Source: QHXN01 sp963785125 (lineage in GTDB: Bacteria > Acidobacteriota > Blastocatellia > Pyrinomonadales > Pyrinomonadaceae). From it: DNA of 64,000 nucleotides. The translations under genes and the position numbers were made by a program. Under the pieces are notes generated by a model. It made no database searches. It worked only from the letters and a program-made list of their open reading frames with translations, and had not been told where the DNA came from. Shown here piece after piece: positions 52,759 through 62,810 of the stretch; position 1 is the first letter of the stretch; every line of letters starts with the position of its first letter. The stretch lies in contig CAWATU010000007.1 of NCBI GenBank assembly GCA_963785125.1, positions 1,240,001 to 1,304,000 on the forward strand, given 5' to 3'.

Positions 52759-54588
52759 CTACTCGCTCTTCACCCCGTCGTATAGTTCCTCGATGCGGCC
52801 GCTGTACTTCTCGTCGATAACGCGGCGTTTGACCTTGAGGGTGGGGGTGAGTTCGCCGCCGTCGATGGAGAACTCGTCGGGGAGCAGGGCGATGCGCCGG
52901 ACGCGCTCGTAGTCGTGGAGCGGGCGGGTCAGCTCGGCCACCTCGGACTGAACCAGTTTGACGGCCGCTGGGTTCCGGCTCCACGCGACGCGCAGCGTGT
53001 GCTCTTCGGCCTGCGGCGTGGGCAGGGCCGAGGCGAGCGCCTCCCAGTCGGGCACGATGAGCGCCGCGGGCTGCTTGCGTCCCGCGCCGACGACGACCAC
53101 CTGACTGACGTACTGGCTCTCCTTAATTAAACTCTCGACCAACTGCGGCGCGACGTACTTGCCGTTGGAGAGCTTGAACAGCTCCTTCTTCCGGTCGGTG
53201 ATGTAGAGCCTCCCGGCCTCGTCGATCCTCCCCACGTCGCCGGTTCTGAACCAGCCGTCCTCGGTGAAGACGGCGGCCGTCTCCACCTCGTGGCCGTAGT
53301 AGCCGCTCATCAGGTTCGGCCCGCGCACGAGTATCTCGCCGTCCGTGTCGGTCTTCAGCTCGATGCCGGGGAACGGCTGGCCCACCGCGCCGACGCGGTT
53401 GTCTTCGGGGCGGTTGGCCGAGACGACGCAGGTCTCGGTCATCCCATAGCCTTGCAGGATGACGACGCCCGCACCGAGAAAGGCGTACGAGAGCGCGGGC
53501 GACAGCGGCGCGCCGCCCGAGACGAAGAAGCGTAGACGCCCGCCCACGCCCTCGCGCCACTTCTTGAAGACGAGCCTTGAGGCCACCTCCTGCTGAATCT
53601 CCAAGAGCGGCGGCACCTGTTCGCCCTTGTCCTTCAACTCCGCGTAACGCTGGCCGACGTGCAGAGACCAGTTGAAGAGCTTCGCCTTCCAGCCGCCCTC
53701 GGACGTTCCCTTCTTGACGATCTTGTGGAAGACCTTCTCGAAGAGGCGGGGCACGGCCGTCATGATGGTGGGGCGCACCTCGCGCAGGTACTCGCCGACC
53801 ACGTCGAACGAAGGCGCGTAGGCGACCGAGACACCGTTGTGGCAGAAGACGTAGAAGACGACGCGCTCGAAGATGTGCGAGAGCGGCAAGACCGACAGCG
53901 CCACGTCCGTCGAGAGGATGGGGAGCGAGCTTGAGATGGCCAGCACGTTCGAGACGAACGTCCCGTGCGTCAGCATCACGCCCTTCGGCTCGCCCGTCGT
54001 CCCGGAGGTGTAGATGACGGTCGCCAGGTCTTCCGCGCCGACGGCGTTCAGGGCGCGGCTGAAGACTTCGGGCTCGGCGGAGTCTATCTGCGCGCCCGTC
54101 TGCTCAAGCTCGAAGAGCGTGAGCGCGCCCTCCACGCCCGCCGCCGCGTCGGTGTCGAAGAAGACGACGCGCTCAAGCGTTTCGACCGGCTCGATGCCGG
54201 GGCGCGCGTGGCGGAAGACCTTCTTGCCCGAGACGAAGAGGACGCGCGCGCCCGAGTCTTCGAGGATGTATTGCACCTGCTCGGGCGCCTGCGTCGTGTA
54301 GATGGGGACGTTGACGGCGCCGAGGCTGAGAATGGCGATGTCCACGACTGACCAGTCGGGTCGGTTCTCCGACAGGAGCGCGACGCGGTCGCCCTTCTTC
54401 ACCCCGAGCGCGGAGAGCCCCAACGCCACGGCGCGCACGCGCTGGATGATCGCCTCGCCCGGGATGTGGAGCCACTGCCCGCCCTTCTTCAGACTCAGCG
54501 CGTCCGCCTTCGCGTGATGCGCCAGCGCCCCCAGACACATCCCCGGCACGCTCGCCGGCACGTCCCCGTTATGCGTGTCATTCGTCAC
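52759..54588 (-). CDS. Long-chain acyl-CoA synthetase (AMP-forming)
   Basis: 609 residues from GTG 54588 (MTNDTHNGDVPASVPGMCLG). ANL-superfamily ligase that activates fatty acids with ATP and CoA. Motif A3 is 'LATVIYTSGTTGEPKGVMLT'; 'VLPLSHIFERVVFYVFCHNG' follows; A5 is 'ILQGYGMTETCVVSANRPED'. A7 is 'WFRTGDVGRIDEAGRLYITD', followed by 'RKKELFKLSNGKYVAPQLVE', and the C-terminal lysine region is 'GGELTPTLKVKRRVIDEKYS'. This is the FAA1/FadD15 long form. It shares a GTGA overlap with the UDP-glucuronate decarboxylase, an unexpected partner. It may serve lipid modification of the polysaccharide carrier, or only ride in the operon. Intact. Confidence 0.93.
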   Translation of the reverse strand: MTNDTHNGDVPASVPGMCLGALAHHAKADALSLKKGGQWLHIPGEAIIQRVRAVALGLSALGVKKGDRVALLSENRPDWSVVDIAILSLGAVNVPIYTTQAPEQVQYILEDSGARVLFVSGKKVFRHARPGIEPVETLERVVFFDTDAAAGVEGALTLFELEQTGAQIDSAEPEVFSRALNAVGAEDLATVIYTSGTTGEPKGVMLTHGTFVSNVLAISSSLPILSTDVALSVLPLSHIFERVVFYVFCHNGVSVAYAPSFDVVGEYLREVRPTIMTAVPRLFEKVFHKIVKKGTSEGGWKAKLFNWSLHVGQRYAELKDKGEQVPPLLEIQQEVASRLVFKKWREGVGGRLRFFVSGGAPLSPALSYAFLGAGVVILQGYGMTETCVVSANRPEDNRVGAVGQPFPGIELKTDTDGEILVRGPNLMSGYYGHEVETAAVFTEDGWFRTGDVGRIDEAGRLYITDRKKELFKLSNGKYVAPQLVESLIKESQYVSQVVVVGAGRKQPAALIVPDWEALASALPTPQAEEHTLRVAWSRNPAAVKLVQSEVAELTRPLHDYERVRRIALLPDEFSIDGGELTPTLKVKRRVIDEKYSGRIEELYDGVKSE

Positions 54589-55541
54589 GGCTTTTTGATT
54601 CTCTCGGCGAAGTATTCGACCGTGCGCTTGAGGCCGTCTCTGAGCGGGATCGTCGGATCCCAACCGAGGAGCTTCTGCGCGCGCGTGATGTCGGGCCGGC
54701 GCTGGCGCGGGTCGTCCTGCGGCAGCGGTCGGGAAGCGACTCTGACCTCCACCCCGGCGGCGCGACCGACCTCGTCGGCGAGCTGCTTCATCGTGAACTC
54801 GCCCGGGTTGCCGACGTTGACCGGCTGATGCACGTCCTCGCCCACAGCAGTATCCTCCTCGACGTTCATCAGGCGAATCATCCCCTCGACCAGATCGTCC
54901 ACGTAGCAGAAAGAGCGCGTCTGCTCGCCCGTCCCGTAGATGGTCAGCTCCTCGCCGCGCAAAGCCTGCACGATGAAGTTCGACACCACGCGCCCGTCGT
55001 CGTCGCGCATGCGGGGGCCGTACGTGTTGAAGATGCGGATGATGCGCGTGTCCACGTGGTTCTGCCGGTGGTAGTCCATCATCAGCGTCTCGGCGAGCCG
55101 CTTCCCCTCGTCGTAACATGAGCGGAGGCCGATGCAGTTGACGTTGCCCCAGTAGTCCTCCGTCTGCGGATGAACTTCGGGGTCGCCGTAGACCTCAGAG
55201 GTGGAGGCTTGCAGTATCCGTGCGCGGACGCGCTTGGCGAGGCCGAGCATGTTGATGGTGCCGAGGACGTTGGTCTTGACCGTCTTGACGGGGTTGTACT
55301 GGTAGTGGACGGGCGAGGCCGGGCAGGCGAGGTTGTATATCTGATCGACCTCCAGCAGCACCGGCTCGATGATGTCGTGGCGCACGAGGTCGAAGCGCTT
55401 CGAGTCCATGAGGTGGTAGACGTTCTCGCGCCTCCCGGTGAAGAAGTTATCGAGGCAGATGACATCGTGCCCCTCGGCCAGAAGCCTCTCGCAAAGGTGC
55501 GAGCCGATGAAGCCCGCCCCGCCGGTCACAAGAATCCGCAT
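54585..55541 (-). CDS. uxs: UDP-glucuronic acid decarboxylase (UXS)
   Basis: 318-residue extended SDR enzyme converting UDP-glucuronate to UDP-xylose. NAD-binding 'MRILVTGGAGFIGSHLCERL', 'HDVICLDNFFTGRRENVYHL'. UXS signatures are 'DQIYNLACPASPVHYQYNPV', 'KTVKTNVLGTINMLGLAKRV' and 'QASTSEVYGDPEVHPQTEDY'. The catalytic Y143-x3-K147 is in 'GLRSCYDEGKRLAETLMMDY', with 'RIFNTYGPRMRDDDGRVVSN' and 'GTGEQTRSFCYVDDLVEGMI' after it. It would supply xylose units for the exopolysaccharide. Intact. No UDP-glucose dehydrogenase is seen here; it must be elsewhere. Confidence 0.95.
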   Translation of the reverse strand: MRILVTGGAGFIGSHLCERLLAEGHDVICLDNFFTGRRENVYHLMDSKRFDLVRHDIIEPVLLEVDQIYNLACPASPVHYQYNPVKTVKTNVLGTINMLGLAKRVRARILQASTSEVYGDPEVHPQTEDYWGNVNCIGLRSCYDEGKRLAETLMMDYHRQNHVDTRIIRIFNTYGPRMRDDDGRVVSNFIVQALRGEELTIYGTGEQTRSFCYVDDLVEGMIRLMNVEEDTAVGEDVHQPVNVGNPGEFTMKQLADEVGRAAGVEVRVASRPLPQDDPRQRRPDITRAQKLLGWDPTIPLRDGLKRTVEYFAERIKKP

Positions 55542-55607
55542 CGTTTCTCCAGCTTGAAATTTTAGTTGCCGGGGTTTGTCGCCGTCCCCGCATTGTAACA
55601 GTGATTC

Positions 55608-57150
55608 TCAGGCGGCCGCGCCCTCTTTTTCCGGCGCGCCGCCGCCGTAGACCGCGTCGTCTTCGCGCGCGTCCGCGCCCCCGTGACGGCGTCGTCGCCC
55701 GCGGCGGCGTCGGTGTCGGCCCGCGCCCTCGTCCGGCTCCTCGACGCGGTCGTCGGCTGTCGCGAGCGCGGCCAGCAACAGGAACATGAGCGCGTTGGCC
55801 GTCGTGTGCAGCGTGAAGTCGAAGAAGCTGTGGACGAGCACGCCCGCGCAGCCGGCCAGAGCGCCGAGCACAACCCCGCGCCGGAAGCGGTCGGGCGACT
55901 GCAACCGTTTGAGCGCCGTGCGGAAGAGCAGGATGACGAAGACGAGCCCGAGCAAGCCTCCGACCACGCCCGCGTCGGAGAGTATCTGTAAGTAATCGTT
56001 GTGCGCCTGCTCCAGGCGGTACGCGCCGTTGCCCGTGTCGTAGCGCGTGTAGGCCGACCCGAAGGAGCCGAGCCCCGTCCCGAGCCACGGGTGGTCGCGG
56101 ATGATCTGAAGCGTGCCGCTCCAGAAGTGCGCGCGGCCCGTCGTCGGGTCGGCGCTGTTGACGGTGCCGAGCATACGCGAGAGCGCGCCCTCGCCGCCGA
56201 AGTAGAGCACGCCGACGAAGACGGCGACGATCATCGCGAAGCCGAGCCCGATGCGGGCGGCCGCCGCGCGCAGGCGCTCGGCGCCGCTCAGCGCCTCGCC
56301 CTCGCGCTTGCGCCCGCGGGCCAGCGACGAAACGGCGGCGAGGAACAGAATCTCGCAGACCATACTGATGAGGCCGCCGCGCGAGTTCGTCATCACGAGC
56401 GCGATGGCCATCATCGCCGAGGCGAAGGCGTAGAGCAGCATCCGCTCGCGCGCCACCGCTCCGGCGAACATGAGCCCGAGCGGCATCGCCAGCACCAGCT
56501 CCATGTAGCCCGCGAAGTGGTGGCGGTTGATGTACGGGCCGAACGGCTCGGCCTGCTTCGGCTCCCTCACCCAGAAGATGGTGCGCGGGTTGAGGAAGTG
56601 CTGCATCAACCCGTAGACGGCGAGCAGGAAGCCGAAGATGACGACGAGCCGTGCCAACAGCTTCAGCCGGCGCGGGCTGTCCACGAAGGCGAGCGTCGCG
56701 GCGAAGTAGACGAGGAGCCCCGCGAGTTGGACGAGCGAGACGCGCGTCGCCTGCGGGTCGAAGGAGAGTCCCGCGCCGAGTTGGAAGAGCCCGACGGCGA
56801 AGAGGCCGAGGAGCGGGAGCTGCAAAGCGTTGCGACTTATCCTCAACACGCCCGTGTGCCACGCGTCCAGCATCCAGAGCGCGAAGACGATGGCCGCGCT
56901 CAACTGGAACGCCGCGAGCGACCACGCGTGCACGGTGCCGAAGGCGAGCGTCGTCGTCACGACCGCGAGGCAGAGCATGAGGATGATGAAGCGGCTCCAG
57001 ATCGTGCGGGGCAGCTCGCGCGCGGCGGCGGTCGCGCCCGCGCGCCGGCGGGGCCGAGGGCGGCACGGCGGGGAGCGGCGGCGGCGCCGTCGTCGCGAGG
57101 TCAGCGCGCGTTTGCACGCCCGCCTGCGCGTTCGAGGTGGAAGTCGTCAT
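55608..57150 (-). CDS. O-antigen ligase/polymerase-like membrane protein 2, one frameshift
   Basis: About 510 residues. Start at 57150 (MTTSTSNAQAGVQTRADLAT), Pro-rich head, a break near 57045, then about 11 membrane helices from 'WSRFIILMLCLAVVTTTLAF'. Wzy_C hallmarks: 'GPYINRHHFAGYMELVLAMP', 'LVMTNSRGGLISMVCEILFL' (S-R-G-G), 'RDHPWLGTGLGSFGSAYTRY' and 'RLEQAHNDYLQILSDAGVVG' (A-H-N-D-Y). The C-terminal cytosolic tail is Asp/Arg-rich. The start overlaps the 3' end of the TPR protein gene by about 50 bases. The N-x-x-H-F-A-G motif is typical of the Wzy_C/O-antigen ligase group. Second such enzyme in the window. Confidence 0.88.
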
Positions 57151-58434
57151 ACCAGATCTTTCCGTAGATGGGGCAGGCGCCCTCCGCGCAGAAGACGCGA
57201 GCGTCAGTCGGACGAGCACGGCCTCCGTCTTCGGCCCCGCCGTGAACTCGAAGGAGACCGGCTGCCAGTCGCTGTGTGCCCTGCGGCGCGGGCGCCGACC
57301 AGACGAGCGGCGTGTCCGGCGTGTCCGGCTCCGAGACCGCCAGACGCGAGCGTGGCCGCGCTCCGTAGCTCTTCGGTCTTCACGAAGAAGCTCACGCGGT
57401 AGCGCGCGCCGGGCTCGACGGCGATTGTCTGCCAGACGTTGCGGAAGTCCACCTGACCCGAAGCGTTGAAGGCGACGCGCAGCGAGCGCCGGCCGCCGTG
57501 CGCCGTGCGCGCGTCGATGACGACCTGCCCGGCGCTCTGTGTCACGTTCCAGCCGAAGAGCGCGCGGCCGGGCGGCGCAATGTCAGACTCGAAGCCGCCG
57601 TCGTGGAACTGCCCCACGGCCAGCCCCGCCAGGCCGCCCTCCGAGAGGATGGCGTGCGCGCGCCGGTACTGACCTTTTGCCGTAAAGCGTGCGCGCCAGC
57701 GCATCGGCCGCCCGACCCTGCCCGCGCTGCTCCTCCGGCCTGAGCCCGGCCCAGACGCCCTGCGCGTCTTCGAGGTGCCGCGCCCTGCGAGGACAGCCGA
57801 CCAGTTGCGCGCGCGACTCGGCCGTCTTCCCCACCGCGTCCACGACGCGCGCGAGGTTGGGGCCGTAGACCTGCCACGCGAGATTGAAGACCTGCGGGCG
57901 CAACGTCGGCATCCAGCGTCGGCCGCGCGCCGCAGCTCCGCAGAAGCCTCTTCGGTGCGGCCGGCGCGCAGCAGTGCGTTGCCGAGGTGCCAGCGCGGAT
58001 ACGTGTAGCTGGGAGCGAGTTCGGCGGCGCGCCGTAGCGCGGCCACCCCGCCCTCCGTGTCGCCGAGGGCCGCGCGCGCACGGCCCGACCTCCATCCAGA
58101 TCAGGTAGTCGTTCGGTGCGAGCGCGGCCGCCTGCCCGTACTCCTCAAGCGCGCGCGGGACGGCCGTGCGGGTCGAAGGTGGCCTGGTTGAGGCGCGCCA
58201 GCATCAGGTGCGCTGAACGGGTCGCGCGGCGCGAGCCGCACCGCGGCCTCGGCCGACTCGAAGGCCGCCGTCGGGTCGGTCGCGTAAGAGGCCGGCGCCG
58301 TCTCGGCCATCGTGTTGCCCATGCCCCAACGCACCCCGATCCACCCGCAGTAGAGCACCGCAAGGGCCAGTAGCAAGAGGGGCACACGCGCCCACACGGG
58401 GCGTACGATTGATGAGAGCTAACTGTTCTGCCAT
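57101..58434 (-). CDS. TPR protein with C-terminal jelly-roll (CBM4/9-like) domain, frameshifted
   Basis: About 440 residues from ATG 58434 (MAEQLALINRTPRV). A membrane helix follows after a break: 'LLLLALAVLYCGWIGVRWGM'. TPR-like repeats: 'DPTAAFESAEAAVRLAPRDP', 'QAAALAPNDYLIWMEVG' and 'RRAAELAPSYTYPRWHLGNA'. The C-terminal domain is 'NWNVTQSAGQVVIDARTA'-like: 'HDGGFESDIAPPGRALFGWN', 'RSLRVAFNASGQVDFRNVWQ', 'PGARYRVSFFVKTEELRS' and 'YGKIWYDDFHLERA'. It has the beta-jelly-roll pattern of carbohydrate-binding modules 4/9. At least six frame breaks. Its end (TGA 57101-57103) overlaps the O-antigen ligase start. Often found next to Wzy in acidobacterial loci (inference); may bind the polymer in the periplasm. 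Confidence 0.72.
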
Positions 58435-58440
58435 AGAAGT

Positions 58441-58550
58441 CAGTAGACTAGTAGTCACATTAGTCGTAGAAAAATTTTGATTTGCCGATGTTAAAGAAAG
58501 CTTCGTGGCTCTCCTCAGGTCGCTACAATCAGACTAGTCTACTGGCTACT
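58441..58550. repeat. Heptamer-like inverted repeat (CAGTAGACTAG arms)
   Basis: CAGTAGACTAG (58441-58451) and CTAGTCTACTG (58534-58544) are perfect reverse complements with further imperfect units on each side. The right arm includes the TAG stop of the WecA-like fusion gene. Same layout as other heptamer inverted repeats in the window. Confidence 0.7.
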
Positions 58551-60285
58551 CCTTAAAACTCGTGCCCCGACGAGTTCAATCTCGATTCTCATGCGCTGGA
58601 GCGTGACCTGCGCGTCCTCGCAGTCGCGGCGAATCTCGGCGATGCGCTCTTCGGCGATGCGGGAGCTTGAGATAAGCACCTCCTCCACCTGCTGCTCTTC
58701 GCAGATGCGGCGCAGATGGCCGTTGCCGCCGAAGACGCGCAGGCCGTGGATCATCTTGCCCTTCTTGAACGGGTCGTCGTCCACGAACCCGACGGGCGTG
58801 TACTGGAGCCGCAGGTTGTTGCGCATCTCGCGCAGGAGCAGTTCGCCCGCGTCGCCCGCGCCGTAGATGAGCACGCGCCGGCCGCCCGCCGACGGGCGCC
58901 GGCAGGAGTTGGCGGAACAGACGGAACGCGACCCGGCTCCCCGCCAGCATCAGGAAGAAGATCATCGCGTCGAGGACGAAGACGGCGCGCGAGAAACCCT
59001 CGAAGCGGAAGGCGAAGAGCAGCACGAGCACGCTCGCCACCGAGCCGGCCGCCACCGCCTTCGCGTAGACGATCAGGTTGTCGAGGCTGACGTAGCGCCA
59101 GAGGCCGCGGTAGACGCCCGCCGCGAGGAGCGCCGTCATCTTCACGAAGATGAGCACGGGCACCGTCGAGAGGAAGAGCGACCACACCTCCGCGCCGAGG
59201 TCGGAGCCGAAGAGCAGGCACGTAGGAGAAGTAGTAGGCCAGGATGACGAGCAGCACGTCGAGCAGCACCTCGAAGATGCGCCGCTTGTACGAGAGGTCT
59301 ACGAGGAACGAGACGAGCGGCTTCTCGCGCGCGGCCTGCACCTCGGCCTCGTCGTAGACCTTGACGCCCGCGAGGTAGACGCCGACGAGCGTCAGCGCGA
59401 CCGCGAACCCGAGAACCATCGCGATCCCCGTGTGGTACTCGAACTGCCGCACCATCATCGCCAGAAGCCCCGACGCGCCCGCGAACCCGTAGAGCATCCA
59501 GACCGCGCGCCGCTCCGACAGCCCCAGCGCGACCAGACGGTGCGACGCGTGGTCGCGCCCGCCCTGCGACGCCGCGCGCCCCGAGAGCTTGCGCACGACC
59601 GTCACGAGCGTCGTGTCGAAGATCGGGATGAAGAGGATGAGCACGGGGACGGCGATGACGACGATGAAGCTGCGCCCGCGGTCACCCGAGGCCGAGAGCA
59701 GAGCCGAGCTGGCGAGGAAGAAGCCGACGAACATCGACCCGCAGTCGCCCATGAAGATCGACGCCGGGTTCGAGTTGTAGACGAGGAAGCCGACGAGCGC
59801 CGCGGCGAAGACCGAGAGCATCGACGGCCTCGGTCGTCTGCCCGTTGACGGCGAAGCTGGCCGCGATGAAGCCGGCCGCGATGGCCGAGATGCCCGCCGC
59901 CAGCCCGTCCATGTTGTCGAGCAGGTTGATGGCGTTCGTGATGCCGATGAGCCAGAAGATCGTCACCGCCATCGCGACCGACGCGCCCCAGCCCCACGGC
60001 AGCAGCAGCCCGAAGTAGACGACCGCGCTCGCGCCCAACACCTGCCCGATCAGTTTTTGGTAAGGCTTGATGTGGAGGAAGTCGTCAACCAGCCCGACGA
60101 CGAAGAGCGCGGTGCTCGCGCCCATGACGACCCAGCCCTCGCGCGTGTGCGGGACGAAGCAGCAGGTAGGCCACGAGCACCGAGAGGTAGATGGCGACGC
60201 CGCCCAACATCGCCGTCGGCCGCTTGCTGAAGCGGTCGCTGCGGGGCCGCGCGATGATGTCGAAGCGGCGCGCGAAGGCGCGCAC
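58539..60285 (-). CDS. WecA/MraY-like phosphosugar transferase fused to FlaA1/CapD-type N-terminal region, frameshifted
   Basis: About 590 residues or more. N-terminal half: polyprenyl-phosphate GlcNAc-1-P transferase fold with 'RFDIIARPRSDRFSKRPTAM', 'NAINLLDNMDGLAAGISAIA' (D-N-M-D-G), 'SIFMGDCGSMFVGFFLASSA' (G-D-x-G-S) and 'DHASHRLVALGLSERRAVWM' (H-x-x-H-R-L). After 'SFLVDLSYKRRIFEVLLDVL' comes a second membrane set of four helices ('FVKMTALLAAGVYRGLWRYV'), then a Rossmann domain 'LIYGAGDAGELLLREMRNNL' and 'YTPVGFVDDDPFKKGKMIHG', as in the N-terminus of CapD/FlaA1-like dehydratases but without the SDR domain. Breaks near 60165, 59825, 59220 and 58890. The GTG at 60285 probably misses the first helix, which reads upstream in another frame. 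Confidence 0.75.
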
Positions 60286-60445
60286 GAGCGGCGTAAGCGC
60301 GAGCGAGAGGCGCGAGCGCCGCCGACGGCCGGCAGGAGTTGGCTAACTGCTGAAAGGCATTACTCGAAAATCCGAGCGACGAGACTTCGGCCGGGCTGTC
60401 GCTAAGAACCTATTAAATGCACGCCGAGAAATCAAGCCACCCGGG

Positions 60446-61442
60446 CTACGGTCCGTCACGCGGCAGCGCCTTGGCCTGCCGCCCGCTGTAGTATTCGATG
60501 ACGGACTGCAGAATCTCGTCGAGCGCCGACGGTCGGTTTGAAGCCGGTCGAGCGCGCCGACCTTCGACGATGTCCGGCACCCGGCGCGGCATGTCCTCGA
60601 ACCCCTCCTCGTACGCCTCGTCGTACGGCACCGCGACGATCTCCGACTTCGACCCGGTCAGTCCCTTCACGCGCTCGGCCAGCTGCATGATCGAGACCTC
60701 TTCGTCCGAGCCGATGTTGAAGACCTCGCCCACCGACTCGTCTTTGTCCATCAGCGCGACGAGCGCGCCGACCACGTCGCCCACGTAGCCGAAGCAGCGC
60801 GTCTGGCTCGCCCGTCGCCGTAGACGGTGATGGGCCGCCCGGCGAGCGCCTGCTTGACGAACGTCGGGATGACCATCCCGTACTGTCCCGTCTGCCGCGG
60901 CCCGACCGTGTTGAAGAGGCGCACCACCACCGTCGGCAGCTTCTTCTCGCGCCAGTAGCCAACGCGAGGAACTCGTCGATGGCCTTCGAGCAGGCGTAAC
61001 TCCAACGCCCCTTCGTCGTCGCCCCCATCACGAGGTTGCCGTCCTCCGGAACGGCACCTCCGACGAGAGCCCGTAGACCTCGGAGGTCGAGGCGACGAGC
61101 ACCTTCTTCTTCTTCTTGTTCGCCTGCGCCAACACGACCTCGGTGCCGCGCACGTTCGTCTCGATGGTGCGCACGGGCGACTCGACGATGAGCTTGACGC
61201 CGACGGCCGCCGCGAGGTGGAAGACCACGTCGCACTGGTCGATGAGCTCGGCCACGACGGGCACGTTGTGCACCGAGTCGATGGTGTAGCGGAAACGTCG
61301 GGTGCCCCTTGAGGTGCGCGATGTTGTCGAAGGAGCCCGTCGAGAGGTCGTCGATGCAGAAGACCTCGTCGCCGCGCGAGATGTACAAGTCGGAGAGGTG
61401 CGACCCGATGAAGCCCGCCCCGCCCGTGATCAGAACTCGCAA
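60446..61442 (-). CDS. NAD-dependent NDP-sugar epimerase/dehydratase, frameshifted
   Basis: Extended SDR enzyme, about 330 residues, start TTG 61442 (MRVLITGGAGFIGSHLSDLY). Further motifs: 'EVFCIDDLSTGSFDNIAHLK', 'CDVVFHLAAAVGVKLIVESP', 'RTIETNVRGTEVVLAQANKK' and 'KKVLVASTSEVYGLSSEVPF'. The catalytic Y-x3-K is in 'GRWSYACSKAIDEFLAL', with 'TVVVRLFNTVGPRQTGQYGM' and 'CFGYVGDVVGALVALMDKDE' after it. UDP-glucose 4-epimerase or UDP-GlcNAc epimerase-like; substrate not decidable. Breaks near 61295, 61050, 60965, 60810 and 60545. One base separates its start from the stop of the glycosyltransferase, so they are coupled. Confidence 0.82.
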
Positions 61443-61443
61443 A

Positions 61444-62796
61444 CTATTCTGTCCCTTCCCTTTCAAAACTCGCCGCCAGCGCCTCGACTCGGCGCGCCGC
61501 TCTCCGGGCTCGACGCCCCGACGCCGGCCAGACTCTTCGTAGAGCCCGAGCACGTCGGAGACGAGCCGCTCGACCGAATAATTCTGCTCGACGTACTCGC
61601 GCCCGCGCCCGCCTAAAGACTTGACGCAGCGCCGGGTCAGCGACGAGGTGCGCGAGCGCTTCGGCGAAAGCCTCCGGGTCGCCGGGGCTCACCTGCATGC
61701 CGCGCTCGCAGACCTGCCACGGGTGCGGGCGCCGCAACTCCACTCGGCGACGCCGCCGAGCAGGTCTACGACGCCGCCGACGGCCGTGGCTATCGCCGGC
61801 GCGCGCGTTGGCCATCGCCTCGATGAGCGTCAGGGGCGTCCCCTCGTTGCGCGAGGTGAGCGCCACCACGTCGAGCGCCGGGTAGAAGTTTTCCGGGTCG
61901 TCCCTGAGCCCCGCGAATTTTACATCATCCTGGAGCCCGAGCGCCCGCGCGTGCGCCTCAAGCTCCGCGCGCAGGTGGCCGTCGCCGATGAAGACGAAGC
62001 GGACGCGCCCCGCGTCGCTCCCGGTCGGCCCGGGCGGCCGGACCGGCCTCGGACGCGCGCCGCTTCTTGAAGAGCGCGGCGGCGTCGAGAAAGAGGTGAT
62101 GGTTCTTGACCTCCGTCATGCGGCCGACGATGCCGACGAGCACGTCGCCGTCGGCACGCGCCCCACTCCGCCGCAGCATCGGGCGCCGCGCCGGCCAGTC
62201 GTCGTAAGCGCGCGTGTCGAGTCCCAGCGGGATGACGCGGAACTGTTCGCTCCGCCCGACGCGGAAGCGGCGGTTGATCTCTTCGAACTGCTGCGGGCTG
62301 ATGACGACGATGCGGTCGGTGGCAGCGCGCGCCAGCGCCTGCTCGACGGCGAGGAAGAGGCGCGTCTTCCAGCGGCCGTAGTAGCTGTGGAAGATGTGGC
62401 CGTGGTACGTGTGGACGAAGCGGCACGCGCGCGGGCCGCCCGATGAGCGCCGAGGGCGTCAGCCAGCGGTAGAGCAGCCGGCCGCGCGCCCCACCGTGCC
62501 CGCCTTCGCCGTGTGCGTGTGTACCACGTCGGGGCGCTCGCGCAGCATCAGCCGGTAGAGCTTCCAGACCGTCAACAAGTCCTTCGGCGAGATTTCGCGG
62601 CTCATCTCGGGGATGACGTGCGGGCGGACGCCGAGGCTCTCGGCGAAGTAGCGCCATGTCGTCCTCGCCCGGCGGCACCACGCCCGCGACCAGCAGCGAC
62701 TCGGACGCCCCGCTCGCGCAAACTCGCCTCCAGCCACGCCACATGCCGCGCCGGCCCCCCGACGTTCAGCCGCGCGATGATGCGAAGAACTTTCAT
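61444..62796 (-). CDS. Glycosyltransferase family 4, heavily frameshifted
   Basis: Start at 62796 (MKVLRIIARLNVGGPARHVA), a standard GT4 opening. Later fragments in order: 'SLLVAGVVPPGEDDMA', 'GVRPHVIPEMSREISPKDLL', 'RERPDVVHTHTAKAGTVGR', 'FVHTYHGHIFHSYYGRWKTR', 'QFEEINRRFRVGRSEQFRVI', 'LVGIVGRMTEVKNHHLFLDA' and the donor site 'LTSRNEGTPLTLIEAMANAR' (EX7E). About eight frame breaks. The pattern (HTHTAKAGTVGR, FHSYYG) matches the EpsF/PglA-like group seen in many acidobacterial clusters. Stop at 61444, next to the epimerase start. Confidence 0.8.
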
Positions 62797-62810
62797 GAAC
62801 CGGACTACTT

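Noticed and set aside
56001..57167. Plus-strand open frame of 388 codons
   Set aside because: Antisense to an O-antigen ligase with diagnostic motifs; composition is Arg/Glu/His-rich and without similarity to any family I know.
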